DNA of 64,000 bases from Arthrobacter sp. AQ5-05 (lineage in GTDB: Bacteria > Actinomycetota > Actinomycetes > Actinomycetales > Micrococcaceae): assembly GCF_003287975.1 (NCBI RefSeq), contig NZ_QMKQ01000016.1, positions 1 through 64,000 of the forward strand, read 5' to 3'. How positions within the stretch are numbered: position 1 is the stretch's first letter; every line of letters begins with the position of its first letter. This document shows, one piece after another, positions 8,859 through 17,348 of this stretch. Under the pieces are notes generated by a model that searched no databases, was not told the origin of the DNA, and saw nothing but the letters and a program-made list of their open reading frames with translations. A program made the position numbers and the translations under genes.

Positions 8859-9605
8859 TTAGAGCGCGCGCAATCCGCTGACCAACGCCGTGACGGCACC
8901 GAAGAAGGCAAAGCAAAGCACGAAGAATCGTGCGTGCCGGTCGGTGACCACGCGTTGGACCTGCTCGCCGATGAGCACCCCGCCACCGATGAATACGGCA
9001 ACCGCGATCCAGGCCCATCCGGGCAGCGGCGGCAACTGGTCCGGAGCGGTGATGAATTTCATGGCCACGGTGACCGCTCCGGTCACCACGAAGAAGGGCT
9101 GCAGGGTCGCGGCGAAGGGGCGCTGGGGCCAGCGGGCGAGCACCGCGTAGGCGCTCACCGCAGGTCCCCCGACCCCGGCCAGGGCATTGGTGAGCCCGGA
9201 GAGGAACCCGGCGCCGGCCTTGGGTACCTGCCCGGTGACGGTCACGTTCGCGCGCACCAGGATCAGGGAAAGCAGCAGCGCGGCGAGCACCGTGGAACCG
9301 ACCACGATCGAAAGCGGGGCCTGGGGCAGGCCCCCGGCCAGCAGTGCCCCGGCCACCGAGCCGACAACGCTGAAGGAGCACAGCCAGCGGAACATCGACC
9401 AGTCGATGTCCTTCCAGACTCGCGGGACGATGATCGCCGAGGAGACCACGCCGCAGATGTTCACCAGGAACACCCCCTGGTGCGCGCCCAGGGCGAGGAC
9501 CAGAAACGGGGAGACGAGCATCGCGAAACCGAGCCCCGCCACGCGCTGCGCGATGGCACCGAGCACAACCATGCCAAGCACGAGCAAGATGAGGGGAAGT
9601 TCCAT
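8859..9605 (-). CDS. TauE/SafE family sulfite/organosulfonate exporter-like permease
   Basis: Membrane protein of 248 residues with about eight hydrophobic segments. The family features are visible: an N-terminal repeat LPLILLVLGMVVLGAIAQRVAGLGFAM with the G-G-F pattern, and a second repeat around GFLSGLTNALAGVGGPAVSAY. Members export sulfite, sulfonates or other small anions. The start at 9605 (MELPLILLV) places the protein directly at its first membrane segment, whereas the longer in-frame extension is arginine-rich and unconserved. The substrate cannot be inferred from the neighbours. Confidence 0.85.
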   Translation of the reverse strand: MELPLILLVLGMVVLGAIAQRVAGLGFAMLVSPFLVLALGAHQGVFLVNICGVVSSAIIVPRVWKDIDWSMFRWLCSFSVVGSVAGALLAGGLPQAPLSIVVGSTVLAALLLSLILVRANVTVTGQVPKAGAGFLSGLTNALAGVGGPAVSAYAVLARWPQRPFAATLQPFFVVTGAVTVAMKFITAPDQLPPLPGWAWIAVAVFIGGGVLIGEQVQRVVTDRHARFFVLCFAFFGAVTALVSGLRAL

Positions 9606-9931
9606 TCGATCGAGCCTATCTCTTGTGGCCGCGCGTTTGTGACGGTCGGTCGGCTTCCAGCGGACCGGTCGGCGGCGCCGGATCTGAAATCCTGGGCAGG
9701 CCGATCTAATTCTTTCGATTTCAGGAACTGGCAGAAACCGCAAGGTTCCGGGAATGGATCGACCTCGATCTAAAATGTTGGTTTTGTGGATCTAGATTGT
9801 TGCCTACTTTCCACCTGCCCCGGGGAGCCTTCCAAGCGCCCTGGAGCGGACATGGAACAAGCGGCCCCGCACGAGGACCGAACCTCCCGCAGAACCGTTT
9901 GCCTGGTGCTCCGGGGCGCTGCCCGGTTTGG
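9606..9931. other. intergenic region, no gene seen
   Basis: A 326-base gap between the TauE-like gene and hpaI, both on the minus strand. It holds the TauE promoter. A locally AT-richer stretch (about 9700-9800) contains repeated GATCTA words. No reading frame with family resemblance or a good ribosome-binding site was found on either strand. Confidence 0.5.
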
Positions 9932-10747
9932 TCAGTAGCTGGCCGGGGCCCCGGCCTGGCTTCCGGCGCCGGGCAGGAACTTGGCCGCAAGTGACTCGGT
10001 GCCGCGGGCCAACAGCGCCACGTCGGCCCCGACACCCACATAGTGGGCCCCGAGTTCGATGTAGCGGTGGGCCGAGGCTTCCGCAAAGGCATTGACGCCA
10101 ACGTACTTCCCGGCGGCCCGGCCCACGGCAATGGCCCGCTCCACCGCGGCGACGACGTCAGGGTGGTCCTGCTGCCCGATCACGCCCATCGAGGCGGCCA
10201 GGTCGGAGGGGCCGATGAAGATCCCGTCCACGCCTTCGGTTTCCACGATCTCCTTGACGTTGGCCACCGCCTCGGCCGATTCGATCTGCAGCATCAGGGT
10301 CAGCGTTTCCCCGGCGCGGGTCAGGTAGTCCGGGACGCGGTTCCAGCGGGCCGAGCGGGCCAGCGCCGAACCGACGCCGCGCACACCCATCGGCGGGTAG
10401 TGGCAGGCCGCCACCGCGGCGCGGGCCTCGGCGGCGTTGTTGACCATGGGGATGATCAGCGACTGCACGCCCAGATCGAGGTATTGCTTGATCATCACGG
10501 TGTCGTTGACCGGCGGACGAACCACCGGGATGACCGGGTATCCGCGCACCGACTGCAGCTGGCCCAGAATCGACTCGAGCCCGTTGGGCGAGTGCTCGGC
10601 ATCGATGAAGATCCAGTCGAAGCCTGCACCGGCGCAGATCTCGGCGACCAGAGGGGAACCGGAGCATACCCAGATGCCGGCCAGCGCGCGATCGGCGTGG
10701 TGCAGCGCGTCCTTGAAGGACGGGTCGGGTTCTATGAGAAATGGCAT
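9932..10747 (-). CDS. hpaI: HpcH/HpaI family aldolase (4-hydroxy-2-oxoheptanedioate aldolase type)
   Basis: Class II, metal-dependent aldolase of 271 residues that splits 4-hydroxy-2-oxo acids into pyruvate and an aldehyde (succinic semialdehyde in homoprotocatechuate breakdown). Family motifs are in order: GIWVCSGSPLVAEICAGAGFDWIFIDAEHSPNG by segments, RPPVNDTVMIKQYLDLGVQ, and the metal/pyruvate site LMLQIESAEAV with GIFIGPSDLAASMG. The start at 10747 overlaps the end of hpaH by 16 bases, so the two genes form one operon in pathway order (hydratase then aldolase). Confidence 0.92.
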   Translation of the reverse strand: MPFLIEPDPSFKDALHHADRALAGIWVCSGSPLVAEICAGAGFDWIFIDAEHSPNGLESILGQLQSVRGYPVIPVVRPPVNDTVMIKQYLDLGVQSLIIPMVNNAAEARAAVAACHYPPMGVRGVGSALARSARWNRVPDYLTRAGETLTLMLQIESAEAVANVKEIVETEGVDGIFIGPSDLAASMGVIGQQDHPDVVAAVERAIAVGRAAGKYVGVNAFAEASAHRYIELGAHYVGVGADVALLARGTESLAAKFLPGAGSQAGAPASY

Positions 10748-11517
10748 GTCACGGTCCCCATTCGTCCGTAGTCGGCAAAGACCGTATCTCCCTTGTCCAC
10801 CCACATCGGGCGGGTGAAGGAGCCGGCCAGGATGATTTCCCCGGCGTTGAGCTTGTCGCCGTGGACGGCGATCTTGTTGGCCAGCCAGTAGACACCGGCC
10901 GCCGGGTGGTTCAGCACGCCGGCGGCGACGCCGGTTTCCTCGACGACCTGGTTCTTGAACAGGATCCCGGCGACCCAGCGCAGGTCGATGTCGGCCGGCT
11001 TCATCGGGTTCCCGCCGATGACCATGGCGCCCATGGCCGCGTTGTCGGAGATGGTGTCCACGATGGTGCGGCCCTCCATCTCGATGCGCGAGTCAAGGAT
11101 CTCGAGGGCCGGGATGACGTACTCGGTGGCGTTGAGCACGTCGAAGATATTGGCGTTTGGCCCCTCGATGTCCTTGTTGAGCTTGAACGCCAGCTCCATT
11201 TCCACGCGCGGGTGGGTGTACTTGTCCCATTCGATGCTGCAGCCCGAGTCCAGCACCATGTCATCGAAGATGATGCCGTAGTCGGGTTCGGTGATGCCCG
11301 TGGCCATCTGCATGGCACGGGAGGTCAAGCCGATCTTGCGTCCGGCCAGGGTGCGGCCGTTGGCCTCCGAGCGGCGGCGCCAGAGGTTTTGGACCTTGTA
11401 GGAATCATCGACGGTCATCTCGGGGAAGCGGGCGGTCAGTCGCTTGACCGGCACGCGGTCGTGGCCCGCCTGCACGAGTTCGTCGGCTATCTGGGTGATG
11501 GTCTCATCATTGAGCAT
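10732..11517 (-). CDS. hpaH: 2-oxo-hepta-3-ene-1,7-dioate hydratase (HpaH)
   Basis: A 261-residue member of the 2-oxopent-4-enoate hydratase / FAH-like family. It adds water to 2-oxohept-3-enedioate, giving the substrate of HpaI. It reads VQNLWRRRSEANGRTLAGRKIGLTS by segments, then the acidic metal site HPRVEMELAF (Glu pair) and VIPALEILDSRI. The C-terminus WVDKGDTVFADYGRMGTVT is typical. The start at 11517 was chosen because the upstream in-frame residues are not conserved. Other genes of the homoprotocatechuate route (ring-cleavage dioxygenase, isomerase, dehydrogenase) are absent from this window. Confidence 0.92.
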   Translation of the reverse strand: MLNDETITQIADELVQAGHDRVPVKRLTARFPEMTVDDSYKVQNLWRRRSEANGRTLAGRKIGLTSRAMQMATGITEPDYGIIFDDMVLDSGCSIEWDKYTHPRVEMELAFKLNKDIEGPNANIFDVLNATEYVIPALEILDSRIEMEGRTIVDTISDNAAMGAMVIGGNPMKPADIDLRWVAGILFKNQVVEETGVAAGVLNHPAAGVYWLANKIAVHGDKLNAGEIILAGSFTRPMWVDKGDTVFADYGRMGTVTCHFS

Positions 11518-11654
11518 GCTGGACTGGGCCCTTCCGGAGATCTTGTTTTGGTGCTGTGGCCGCTTCAAGATTCCCGGGCCACACGTGAACATGCTAGCCA
11601 ATGCGTAGCCCAAGTCACATTCCGCGCGTCCTCGTGTCAAGGCCGGATGCAGCA

Positions 11655-11690
11655 CCGCGGACGCCCCCGACAACTCGGGAACGTCCGCGG
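11655..11690 (-). terminator. terminator-like hairpin after cutC
   Basis: A perfect nine-base stem (CCGCGGACG / CGTCCGCGG, 11655-11663 with 11682-11690) encloses a second small stem CCCGA/TCGGG. It lies 18 bases past the cutC stop on the minus strand. No T-run follows, as is common in high-GC actinobacteria. Confidence 0.6.
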
Positions 11691-11707
11691 TCCGGTCGAT
11701 CCAGGTG

Positions 11708-12517
11708 CTACCGGGCCTGGGATAGGGCGGCGGCGGCCGCGGCGACCAGCCCGGGGCTGGTCACGTCGAATGCCGATTCCCCGCCTCCGGGGCCCGAGGC
11801 GCCCCGGGTGTTCTGGGTGCGCGCCGAGAGGTGGACGCCATCCAGCGAAGCCAGGGCGGGGATGTCCTCGATCCGCACGCCGCCGCCTGCCTGGATCTGT
11901 GGGCTGCCCGCAGCCTCGGTGCGCAACCGGTGCAGCACTTCCGCGCCGGCGCCCGAGGCCGGGGCCCCGCCGGAGGTCAGGATCCGGTGTGCGCCCACGG
12001 TGCGCAGCTGCGCAACGAGCTCGGCAATCGGCATGCCGTTTTCCAACAGCACGTCCACGCAGCGGTGGACGGTGATTTCGATGTCCCGGTTCACCAGGTG
12101 GGCGGCGGCAACCAGGGTGGAGAGCACCGGCAGGTCCAGCGCGGTGTCGCCCTCGGCCAGTGCGCCGATCACGATCCCGGCGGCCCCGGCGTGTGCGGCG
12201 TGGGTGATGTCGGCGGCCATCAGCTCGATTTCGTCAGGGGTGTAGGTGTAGCCGCCGCCGCGCGGGCGGATCAGCACATGCACGCCGATTCCGACCGCAA
12301 CCACCGCCTCGATGGTGCCCAGGGTGGGTGTCAGCCCGCCCATGCCCAATGCGGTGCACAGCTCGACTCGGTCCGCGCCGTTCTCCAGGGCGATCCTGGC
12401 TCCGGCCGCATCCTGGACCGCGATCTCAAGTTTCGCCCGAACAGCCAAATGGCCCGATTCGGGTTCCATGCCGTCAGCCGGACGGGGCAAGCCCCCGGCA
12501 GGGTCTTCGATGCTCAT
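11708..12517 (-). CDS. cutC: CutC family protein (copper homeostasis / TIM-barrel)
   Basis: TIM-barrel protein of 269 residues. Family motifs are clear: LEIAVQDAAGARIALENGADRVELC, MGGLTPTLGTIEAV, VHVLIRPRGGGYTYT and HRILTSGGAPASGAGAEVL. CutC was linked to copper tolerance in E. coli, though later work assigns the effect elsewhere and the biochemical role is unsettled. The start may be the ATG at 12517 or one at 12469; the barrel itself starts at LEIAVQD. It is monocistronic on the minus strand, with a hairpin after the stop. Confidence 0.9.
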   Translation of the reverse strand: MSIEDPAGGLPRPADGMEPESGHLAVRAKLEIAVQDAAGARIALENGADRVELCTALGMGGLTPTLGTIEAVVAVGIGVHVLIRPRGGGYTYTPDEIELMAADITHAAHAGAAGIVIGALAEGDTALDLPVLSTLVAAAHLVNRDIEITVHRCVDVLLENGMPIAELVAQLRTVGAHRILTSGGAPASGAGAEVLHRLRTEAAGSPQIQAGGGVRIEDIPALASLDGVHLSARTQNTRGASGPGGGESAFDVTSPGLVAAAAAALSQAR

Positions 12518-12650
12518 GGGCGCTGTCGCTCGATTCTCGTATCTGTGCTTGGCTCCGAGTGGTGGCATGGGCCAGGGGCATCAAACCGGTTACCCAGAAC
12601 CTGGATGCTTCTGCCCCAAGCTCCATTTGCCATGCTATCGGGTCGCTGCG

Positions 12651-13142
12651 CTACCCGTCGCCGTCGGTCGGCAGGACCGGGACCGAGGACTTGGGCTTGA
12701 TGATCCGCGGCAGGACGACCAGCAGGAAGACCGCCGCCAGCATCACCAGACCTCCCACCAGTGTCCCGGCCACCCAGCCGTAGAGGACCTGCACCACGAA
12801 CCACACGCACCCGGCCACCAGGACGCCGACCCCGATGATCACGATCTTGGAAATCAGGTGGCCCATGCGCACCGTGGTGACCTTCACGCGCTGGCCGAAG
12901 AAATGCCGGTGCACCGCCACCGGGGTGACCAGCAGGACGATGAGCAGTGCGGAGAACACCAAGAGGACCAGGTAGAAGGCCCGTTCCGGGTGTCCCAGCG
13001 AGGCGAAGCCGGTCTGGAACGGCAGCACCACCAGGAACGCGGCAAGGATCTGGGCGCCGGTCTGCATGACCCGCAGCTCCTGCATGAGTTCGTTCCAGTT
13101 CCGGTCCAGACGCTCCTCGACACTTTCATTGCGCCCGTTCAT
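12651..13142 (-). CDS. DUF6328 family membrane protein
   Basis: A 163-residue protein with a charged N-terminal helix (ESVEERLDRNWNELMQELRVMQTG) followed by four hydrophobic segments: ILAAFLVVLPFQTGF, YLVLLVFSALLIVLLVTPVAV, a pair around KIVIIGVGVLVAGCVWFVV, and GLVMLAAVFLLVVLP. This is the layout of the actinobacterial DUF6328 family, sometimes labelled as sodium/proton antiporter-like without proof. It is transcribed divergently from the aminotransferase gene across a 177-base gap. Confidence 0.85.
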   Translation of the reverse strand: MNGRNESVEERLDRNWNELMQELRVMQTGAQILAAFLVVLPFQTGFASLGHPERAFYLVLLVFSALLIVLLVTPVAVHRHFFGQRVKVTTVRMGHLISKIVIIGVGVLVAGCVWFVVQVLYGWVAGTLVGGLVMLAAVFLLVVLPRIIKPKSSVPVLPTDGDG

Positions 13143-13319
13143 TGTGCTCCCTCCCGGGCAACCAACCCATGGACCGGGGCCCGAAACGGGTCCGGGGGTT
13201 CTTGCCGGATTCGTCTTTTGCCCTCTTGACTTCCCAACCTACCGAAGAAGCCGCCCCGGGGGCAGAAGAAAAGAAAAACGGCAGGAGCATTCGCCGGCGA
13301 ACGCGTCTAAGCTGGCTGA

Positions 13320-14525
13320 ATGAGCGCCCACCCTTTCGACCTGCTGACCGTTGACCAACTGCGCCAGACCGGATCACTGAAGTGGTCCGAGTACCGCGGA
13401 TCGCTGGGCGCCTGGGTGGCGGAAATGGATTTCGGGACCGCTCCGGGCGTCATCGCCGCGGCCCAGGAAACCCTGGCCAACGGCCTGATCGGCTATGCGC
13501 CGACCCGCTTGGTGCACGACATGCAGCAGGCCACGGCGGCCTGGTTGGACAACCGGTATGCCTGGGAGGTCGACCCCGAGCAGGTGCGCCCGCTGAACTC
13601 CGTGGCCTCGGCCCTGGATGCGGCGATCATGCACTTTTCCCCCAGGTACCGCCCGGATGCCCCGCTGGTGCTGCTCACCCCGGCCTACATGCCATTCATT
13701 TCCACTGCCTCGCGCTTCGGGCGCGACTCCATCCAGGTAGCCATGGTTCCCACGCCAACCGGCTGGGAGATCAACTGGAGCGCCCTGGAGCGTGCCTTGG
13801 CCGGCGGCGCACTGCTGGTGTTGGTCAATCCGCACAATCCCCTCGGCAAGGTCTACACGCGGGAGGAACTGTTGGCGATTTCCGAGCTGGTCGAGGCCAC
13901 CGGTTCGCGGGTGTTTGCCGACGAGGTCCATGCGCCGCTGGTGTTCGACGGTGCCACGCACATTCCCTATGCCACGGTTTCGGATGCGGCCGCGGCGCAT
14001 TCGATCACGGCGGTCGCCGCCACCAAGGCGTTCAATCTGCCGGGCCTCAAGTGCGCGCAGCTGGTGCTGACCAACGACGTGGACCGCACGGTGTGGGCAC
14101 GTGTGGGAGATGTCCCCGAGCACGGTGCGGCAAACGTGGGCCTGGCGGCAACCACCGCCGCCTACCGCACGGGCACCGGTTGGCTCGATTCGGTGATCAG
14201 CTACCTGGACGAATCAAGGATGCTGCTGGCCGGGATCATCACCGAGCACCTGCCGCAGGTTCGCTACATTCCCCCGCAGGGCACCTACCTGGCCTGGCTG
14301 GATGTCTCCCGGCTGGTGCTCGAGCCCGGGCCGGCCCAGTTCTTCCTCAAGGAGGCGCAGGTCGCGTTGATCAACGGAAGCGCCTGCGGCAGCGGCGGGC
14401 GCGGATTCGTCCGGTTGAACTTCGCCACACCGCATCCGGTCCTGGGCGGGATGATCCACCGCATGGGGGCCGCGGTCGACGGCTGCGACAACAAGGACGC
14501 AACCGACCCGGAGTTCGCCCAGTAA
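13320..14525 (+). CDS. PatB/MalY-type PLP aminotransferase (probable cystathionine beta-lyase)
   Basis: Fold-type I PLP enzyme of 401 residues in the MalY/PatB group, which cleaves C-S bonds of cystathionine or related thioethers. Visible features are the N-terminal WVAEMDFG motif, LVNPHNPLGKVYTREEL with the PLP-contacting Asn, VFADEVHAPLVF with the Asp that binds the pyridine nitrogen, and the Schiff-base lysine in AVAATKAFNLPGLK. The C-terminal Arg motif is GFVRLNFATP. It would supply homocysteine or release thiols from conjugates. A convergent FMN reductase starts 17 bases past its stop. Confidence 0.9.
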   Translation: MSAHPFDLLTVDQLRQTGSLKWSEYRGSLGAWVAEMDFGTAPGVIAAAQETLANGLIGYAPTRLVHDMQQATAAWLDNRYAWEVDPEQVRPLNSVASALDAAIMHFSPRYRPDAPLVLLTPAYMPFISTASRFGRDSIQVAMVPTPTGWEINWSALERALAGGALLVLVNPHNPLGKVYTREELLAISELVEATGSRVFADEVHAPLVFDGATHIPYATVSDAAAAHSITAVAATKAFNLPGLKCAQLVLTNDVDRTVWARVGDVPEHGAANVGLAATTAAYRTGTGWLDSVISYLDESRMLLAGIITEHLPQVRYIPPQGTYLAWLDVSRLVLEPGPAQFFLKEAQVALINGSACGSGGRGFVRLNFATPHPVLGGMIHRMGAAVDGCDNKDATDPEFAQ

Positions 14526-14541
14526 CCCGGGTATCTACCGT

Positions 14542-15222
14542 CTAACCCGCCGTGATGTTGGCCAGCAGCTGCTCGAACGGCAGCGAGGTCATGTTGTCCC
14601 GCGGGTTCGCGGTCTCGCTCACGCGCGGAGCGATCGAACGGGTGTCGCCCAGGTCCTGGGTCCGGGCGGCCGATCCGCCGGGCCCGGCAATGGCCTGGGC
14701 CAGCTCGGCCCCGGCCCGGCGCTCGCGTTCGGCAAGTGCCCCGTGTCCCTGGTCCGCTCCCCAGTCCTCGGGCGAGGCGAAGATGGAGGTGGGCATGATC
14801 CGGGCGCGCAGGTAGGCGAAGATCGGGCGCATTGCGTAGTCGACGACCAGGTTGTGCCGTGAACTTCCGCCGGTGGCGGCAAGGATCATCGGCTTGTCAT
14901 CGAGCGAGGCCGGATCCAGGACGTCGATGAAGGACTTGAAGAGCCCGGAGACCGAAGCGGTGAATACCGGGGAGACCACGACCAACCCCGCTGCGCCGGA
15001 GACCGCCTCGATGGCCTCGGCCAGGCGCGGCGGTGCGTACCCGGTGAGCAGGTTGTTGGTGATGTCGTTGGCGTAGTCACGCAGCTCCAGGACCGTCAAA
15101 TCGGCCTGGATGCCTTTGGCAGCCAGTTCCCGCACGGCGGATTCGCCGAGCTGTTTGCCCAGCAGGCCAGAGGTCGACGGCGTGCCCAGGCCGCCGGAGA
15201 TGACTACGATGTTTTGGCTCAC
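14542..15222 (-). CDS. NADPH-dependent FMN reductase (CE1759 type)
   Basis: Flavodoxin-fold reductase of 226 residues, similar to the actinobacterial CE1759-type reductases that partner luciferase-like monooxygenases. It opens IVVISGGLGTPSTSGLLGKQL (by segments; the FMN phosphate loop) and carries GLVVVSPVFTASVSGLFKSFIDVLD and MILAATGGSSRHNLVVDYAMRP. The GTG at 15222 is chosen because AAGGGAG lies nine bases upstream and the protein then starts right at the first beta strand. No monooxygenase partner is seen in the window. Confidence 0.88.
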   Translation of the reverse strand: MSQNIVVISGGLGTPSTSGLLGKQLGESAVRELAAKGIQADLTVLELRDYANDITNNLLTGYAPPRLAEAIEAVSGAAGLVVVSPVFTASVSGLFKSFIDVLDPASLDDKPMILAATGGSSRHNLVVDYAMRPIFAYLRARIMPTSIFASPEDWGADQGHGALAERERRAGAELAQAIAGPGGSAARTQDLGDTRSIAPRVSETANPRDNMTSLPFEQLLANITAG

Positions 15223-15284
15223 GGTGTGTGGCTCCCTTTCATGGAGTACATGTGTTTGCATGTAAAACCACGAGGGTGGCCATT

Positions 15285-15503
15285 TCATTCCCGGGCGGCT
15301 TCCTGGTCCTTGCCCGCCGGCTCCGGCTCCGCGGCCGGAAGTGCACACACGTCGCCGAAGCAGCGCCCGCGGATGGCTGCCAGCAGGGAATATGCGGCCG
15401 CGGCCCCGGCCCCCAGGGCCGCGACCCACGCATCGGACCACAGTGACGCCGCCATGGCCGCAAGGATCACGCCAACCACCAGCCAGATCAACCGATCCCG
15501 CAT
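15285..15503 (-). CDS. small membrane protein with Cys-containing tail, CsoR-operator controlled
   Basis: A 72-residue protein with two hydrophobic segments (LIWLVVGVILAAMAASLW and AWVAALGAGAAAAYSLLAAI) followed by a tail with two cysteines (RGRCFGDVCALPA) and an acidic end. The layout is like the DUF2892/YgaP membrane domain found with sulfur-handling proteins, but the match is by shape only. The ATG at 15503 has AAGGGAAG upstream; an in-frame ATG at 15551 is possible. A copper/sulfur-type CsoR operator lies 54 bases before the start, so expression probably answers copper or persulfide. Confidence 0.6.
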   Translation of the reverse strand: MRDRLIWLVVGVILAAMAASLWSDAWVAALGAGAAAAYSLLAAIRGRCFGDVCALPAAEPEPAGKDQEAARE

Positions 15504-15556
15504 TCCACCACTTCCCTTGCCGTTGCCTTCCACGCTCTTCGGCGAGCCCAAAACCT

Positions 15557-15572
15557 ATACCCCCAAGGGTAT
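15557..15572. promoter_or_regulatory. CsoR/CstR-type operator (ATACCC-N4-GGGTAT)
   Basis: The 16-base palindrome ATACCCCCAAGGGTAT has the arms and spacing of operators bound by CsoR-family repressors (Cu(I) or persulfide sensing). It lies between the Pr6Pr stop (15593) and the small membrane protein start (15503), in promoter position for the latter. An operator of identical architecture is found at 32531. No csoR gene is in the window. Confidence 0.7.
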
Positions 15573-15592
15573 CCCAGGGCGCGGCGGCACGG

Positions 15593-16258
15593 CTACGCGG
15601 TGCGGCGCCTGACCCGGCTGATCCACAGCACCCCCGAGCCGACGACCCCGATGACCATCGCAATCAGCACCACATAGAAGCCGACCGAGTAGTACCCGTT
15701 CGGGCTCGTGTTCGGATCCAGGAATGGATAGGGGTACCAGGGGTTGTCGGTGCGCGGGTCGAGAACCATCACGCCGCGCGCCAGGGTGTACCCCGCCCAC
15801 AGGACCGGGAAGGCGACGATCCCCCAGAGCGCCTTGGCGTGCAGCCGCCGGCGCCCGGGGGCAATGAGCCAATCGAGCACCACGATGGAGGGCCCCACGA
15901 CGTGGAGAATTTCATTGGACCAGGGAACGGTGGCACCCTGGGGAAGCTCGATGTCGCGCAAGAGCAGGCTGTAGACCACCCCGGTGGTGGCCATGTACGC
16001 GGTCACTGCCGCCCGGAACATGCTCCAACCGCGGGGCTCGGGGCGCCCGGACAAGGTGAAGATGCCCACGAACAGGACGATCGCCGCCAAGACGTTGGAT
16101 TCGATGGTGAAGAACGAGAAGAAGTTCTGGATGACAAAGCCGACTTCCCCCTGGCCCGACCCTTCATTGGTGATGCTTTGTTGCAATTGCACAACCACGG
16201 CGGCGCTGATGGCGATGCTTCCGCCAATTCGCAGCAGGTAGGCCAAGACGCGTCTCAT
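15593..16258 (-). CDS. Pr6Pr family membrane protein
   Basis: A 221-residue protein with six hydrophobic segments, matching the Pr6Pr (bacterial FAR-17a/AIG1-like) family. Typical pieces are FFSFFTIESNVLAAIVLF, TGVVYSLLLRDIELPQG, SNEILHVVGPSIVVLDWLI and WYPYPFLDPNTS. The function in bacteria is unknown. It appears monocistronic, since the CsoR operator and promoter of the next gene follow its stop. Confidence 0.85.
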   Translation of the reverse strand: MRRVLAYLLRIGGSIAISAAVVVQLQQSITNEGSGQGEVGFVIQNFFSFFTIESNVLAAIVLFVGIFTLSGRPEPRGWSMFRAAVTAYMATTGVVYSLLLRDIELPQGATVPWSNEILHVVGPSIVVLDWLIAPGRRRLHAKALWGIVAFPVLWAGYTLARGVMVLDPRTDNPWYPYPFLDPNTSPNGYYSVGFYVVLIAMVIGVVGSGVLWISRVRRRTA

Positions 16259-16369
16259 ATCAGGTGCAGGTCCCTTTCTAGGTACTGCTCCATAGCCTAA
16301 ACCGCCACGGTGTTACACCATGGCCAAGACACTTTGGCTACCGCATGAACTTTCCCCTCGCCGGGCAGG

Positions 16370-16414
16370 GAAAGGCCGCCGTTCGGACCGGTGAGTGCCG
16401 AACGGCGGCCTTTC
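16370..16414. terminator. strong terminator hairpin
   Basis: A perfect 17-base stem (16370-16386 with 16398-16414, ending GAAAGG...CCTTTC) with an 11-base loop. It lies 22 bases past the stop of the small membrane protein gene at 16437 on the minus strand. The AAAG/CTTT ends give short T-runs on both strands, so it may act in both directions. Confidence 0.8.
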
Positions 16415-16436
16415 GCAATGGTGTGCCCGCACGGCG

Positions 16437-16724
16437 TTATGCCGTCGGGTGTTTGTGCTCCGTGTCGCCCAGGCCAAAGGCCTCGGTGCCGCCCACGAGG
16501 CGGAAGACTCCGAGGAGCGCGACCAGGACGCCGATGATGAACCCGATCCACAGCGGGCTGACCACATCGCCCATAGTGGCGCCGCCGGTGATGATGAACA
16601 GCAGGAAGAGCAGTGCGGTGAGTGACCCTCCCACGATGAATCCGCGGGCGGGGTGCCTCTTCGGAATCCTCGGCGTTGCTTCGGGTTCCTCACGTGGTGC
16701 CGGAATGTGTGCATCTTGAGTCAT
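16437..16724 (-). CDS. small two-helix membrane protein, unknown
   Basis: A 95-residue protein. A polar N-terminus (about 30 residues, rich in Pro and Glu) precedes two membrane segments, FIVGGSLTALLFLLFIITGG and PLWIGFIIGVLVALLGVFRLVGG, and a His-containing tail. I do not recognise a named family. A good hairpin terminator follows the gene, and AGGGAG lies upstream of the ATG, which support it being real. Confidence 0.75.
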   Translation of the reverse strand: MTQDAHIPAPREEPEATPRIPKRHPARGFIVGGSLTALLFLLFIITGGATMGDVVSPLWIGFIIGVLVALLGVFRLVGGTEAFGLGDTEHKHPTA

Positions 16725-16810
16725 GACTTTTCACTCCCTTCATGTTTTCTAGGCCGGATGTTGCTGTCATTCGCACCCTTCGGGCGCGAGGCCTCCGCCA
16801 TGATGCGGGG

Positions 16811-16975
16811 CTATCCCGCGTCAAAGCGGTCTTCGCCATCAGGTCCCGGGCGCTTGGGCGCGTCATTGCCCGAGCCGTCCGGCAGTTGGTCAGGCGACAG
16901 CCTTCTGGGCCGCGCCGCCGCCAAGTCGCCGGGCACGATGTCGGTGGCTGGCTGGACCTTGGTTTCTTTGCTCAT
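16811..16975 (-). CDS. 54-residue hypothetical protein
   Basis: A short, proline- and aspartate-rich polar protein beginning MSKETKVQPATDIVPGDL and ending PGPDGEDRFDAG. It has no hydrophobic segment or known domain and is probably disordered. The ATG at 16975 has AAGGAG seven bases upstream, one of the better ribosome-binding sites in the region. This is the main reason for calling it and for rejecting the longer in-frame extension to 17275. Confidence 0.6.
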   Translation of the reverse strand: MSKETKVQPATDIVPGDLAAARPRRLSPDQLPDGSGNDAPKRPGPDGEDRFDAG

Positions 16976-17348
16976 CACGCGCTCCTTAGTCGCCAAAGCA
17001 AGGGCAATGATTTTCGGTGGTGGCTTCCGGGCCGTTCGGGGCCGGTGCCGGCATCGGGTCCCATCCATGGAACCACAGCAATCGGCCGGGGATTCGTTCG
17101 GGGCCAAGGCGCTTCGCCAAGGAAGGAAACCGCAAAAGCCCAAGCTCGAATGGGGATCCACAATGCGCACACCCCGAGCCTGGCTACGGCCGAATCGCCG
17201 TCGGCACCGAGCTCTTTGCGTCATCCATATGCATTCCCCACGTTCCCTTGGGCGGCCATTTGAGCGCATTTCCAACCCAACGACCTGCCTCCGAGACTAC
17301 GCCGAAAACACCCGGGTATCTAGGCTTTCGGGTGCCGTACAACCGAGC
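16976..17348. other. intergenic region, no gene seen
   Basis: A 373-base gap between the 54-residue gene and the cache-domain gene, all on the minus strand. It must hold the promoter of the small gene. No frame with family resemblance was seen on either strand. Confidence 0.45.
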
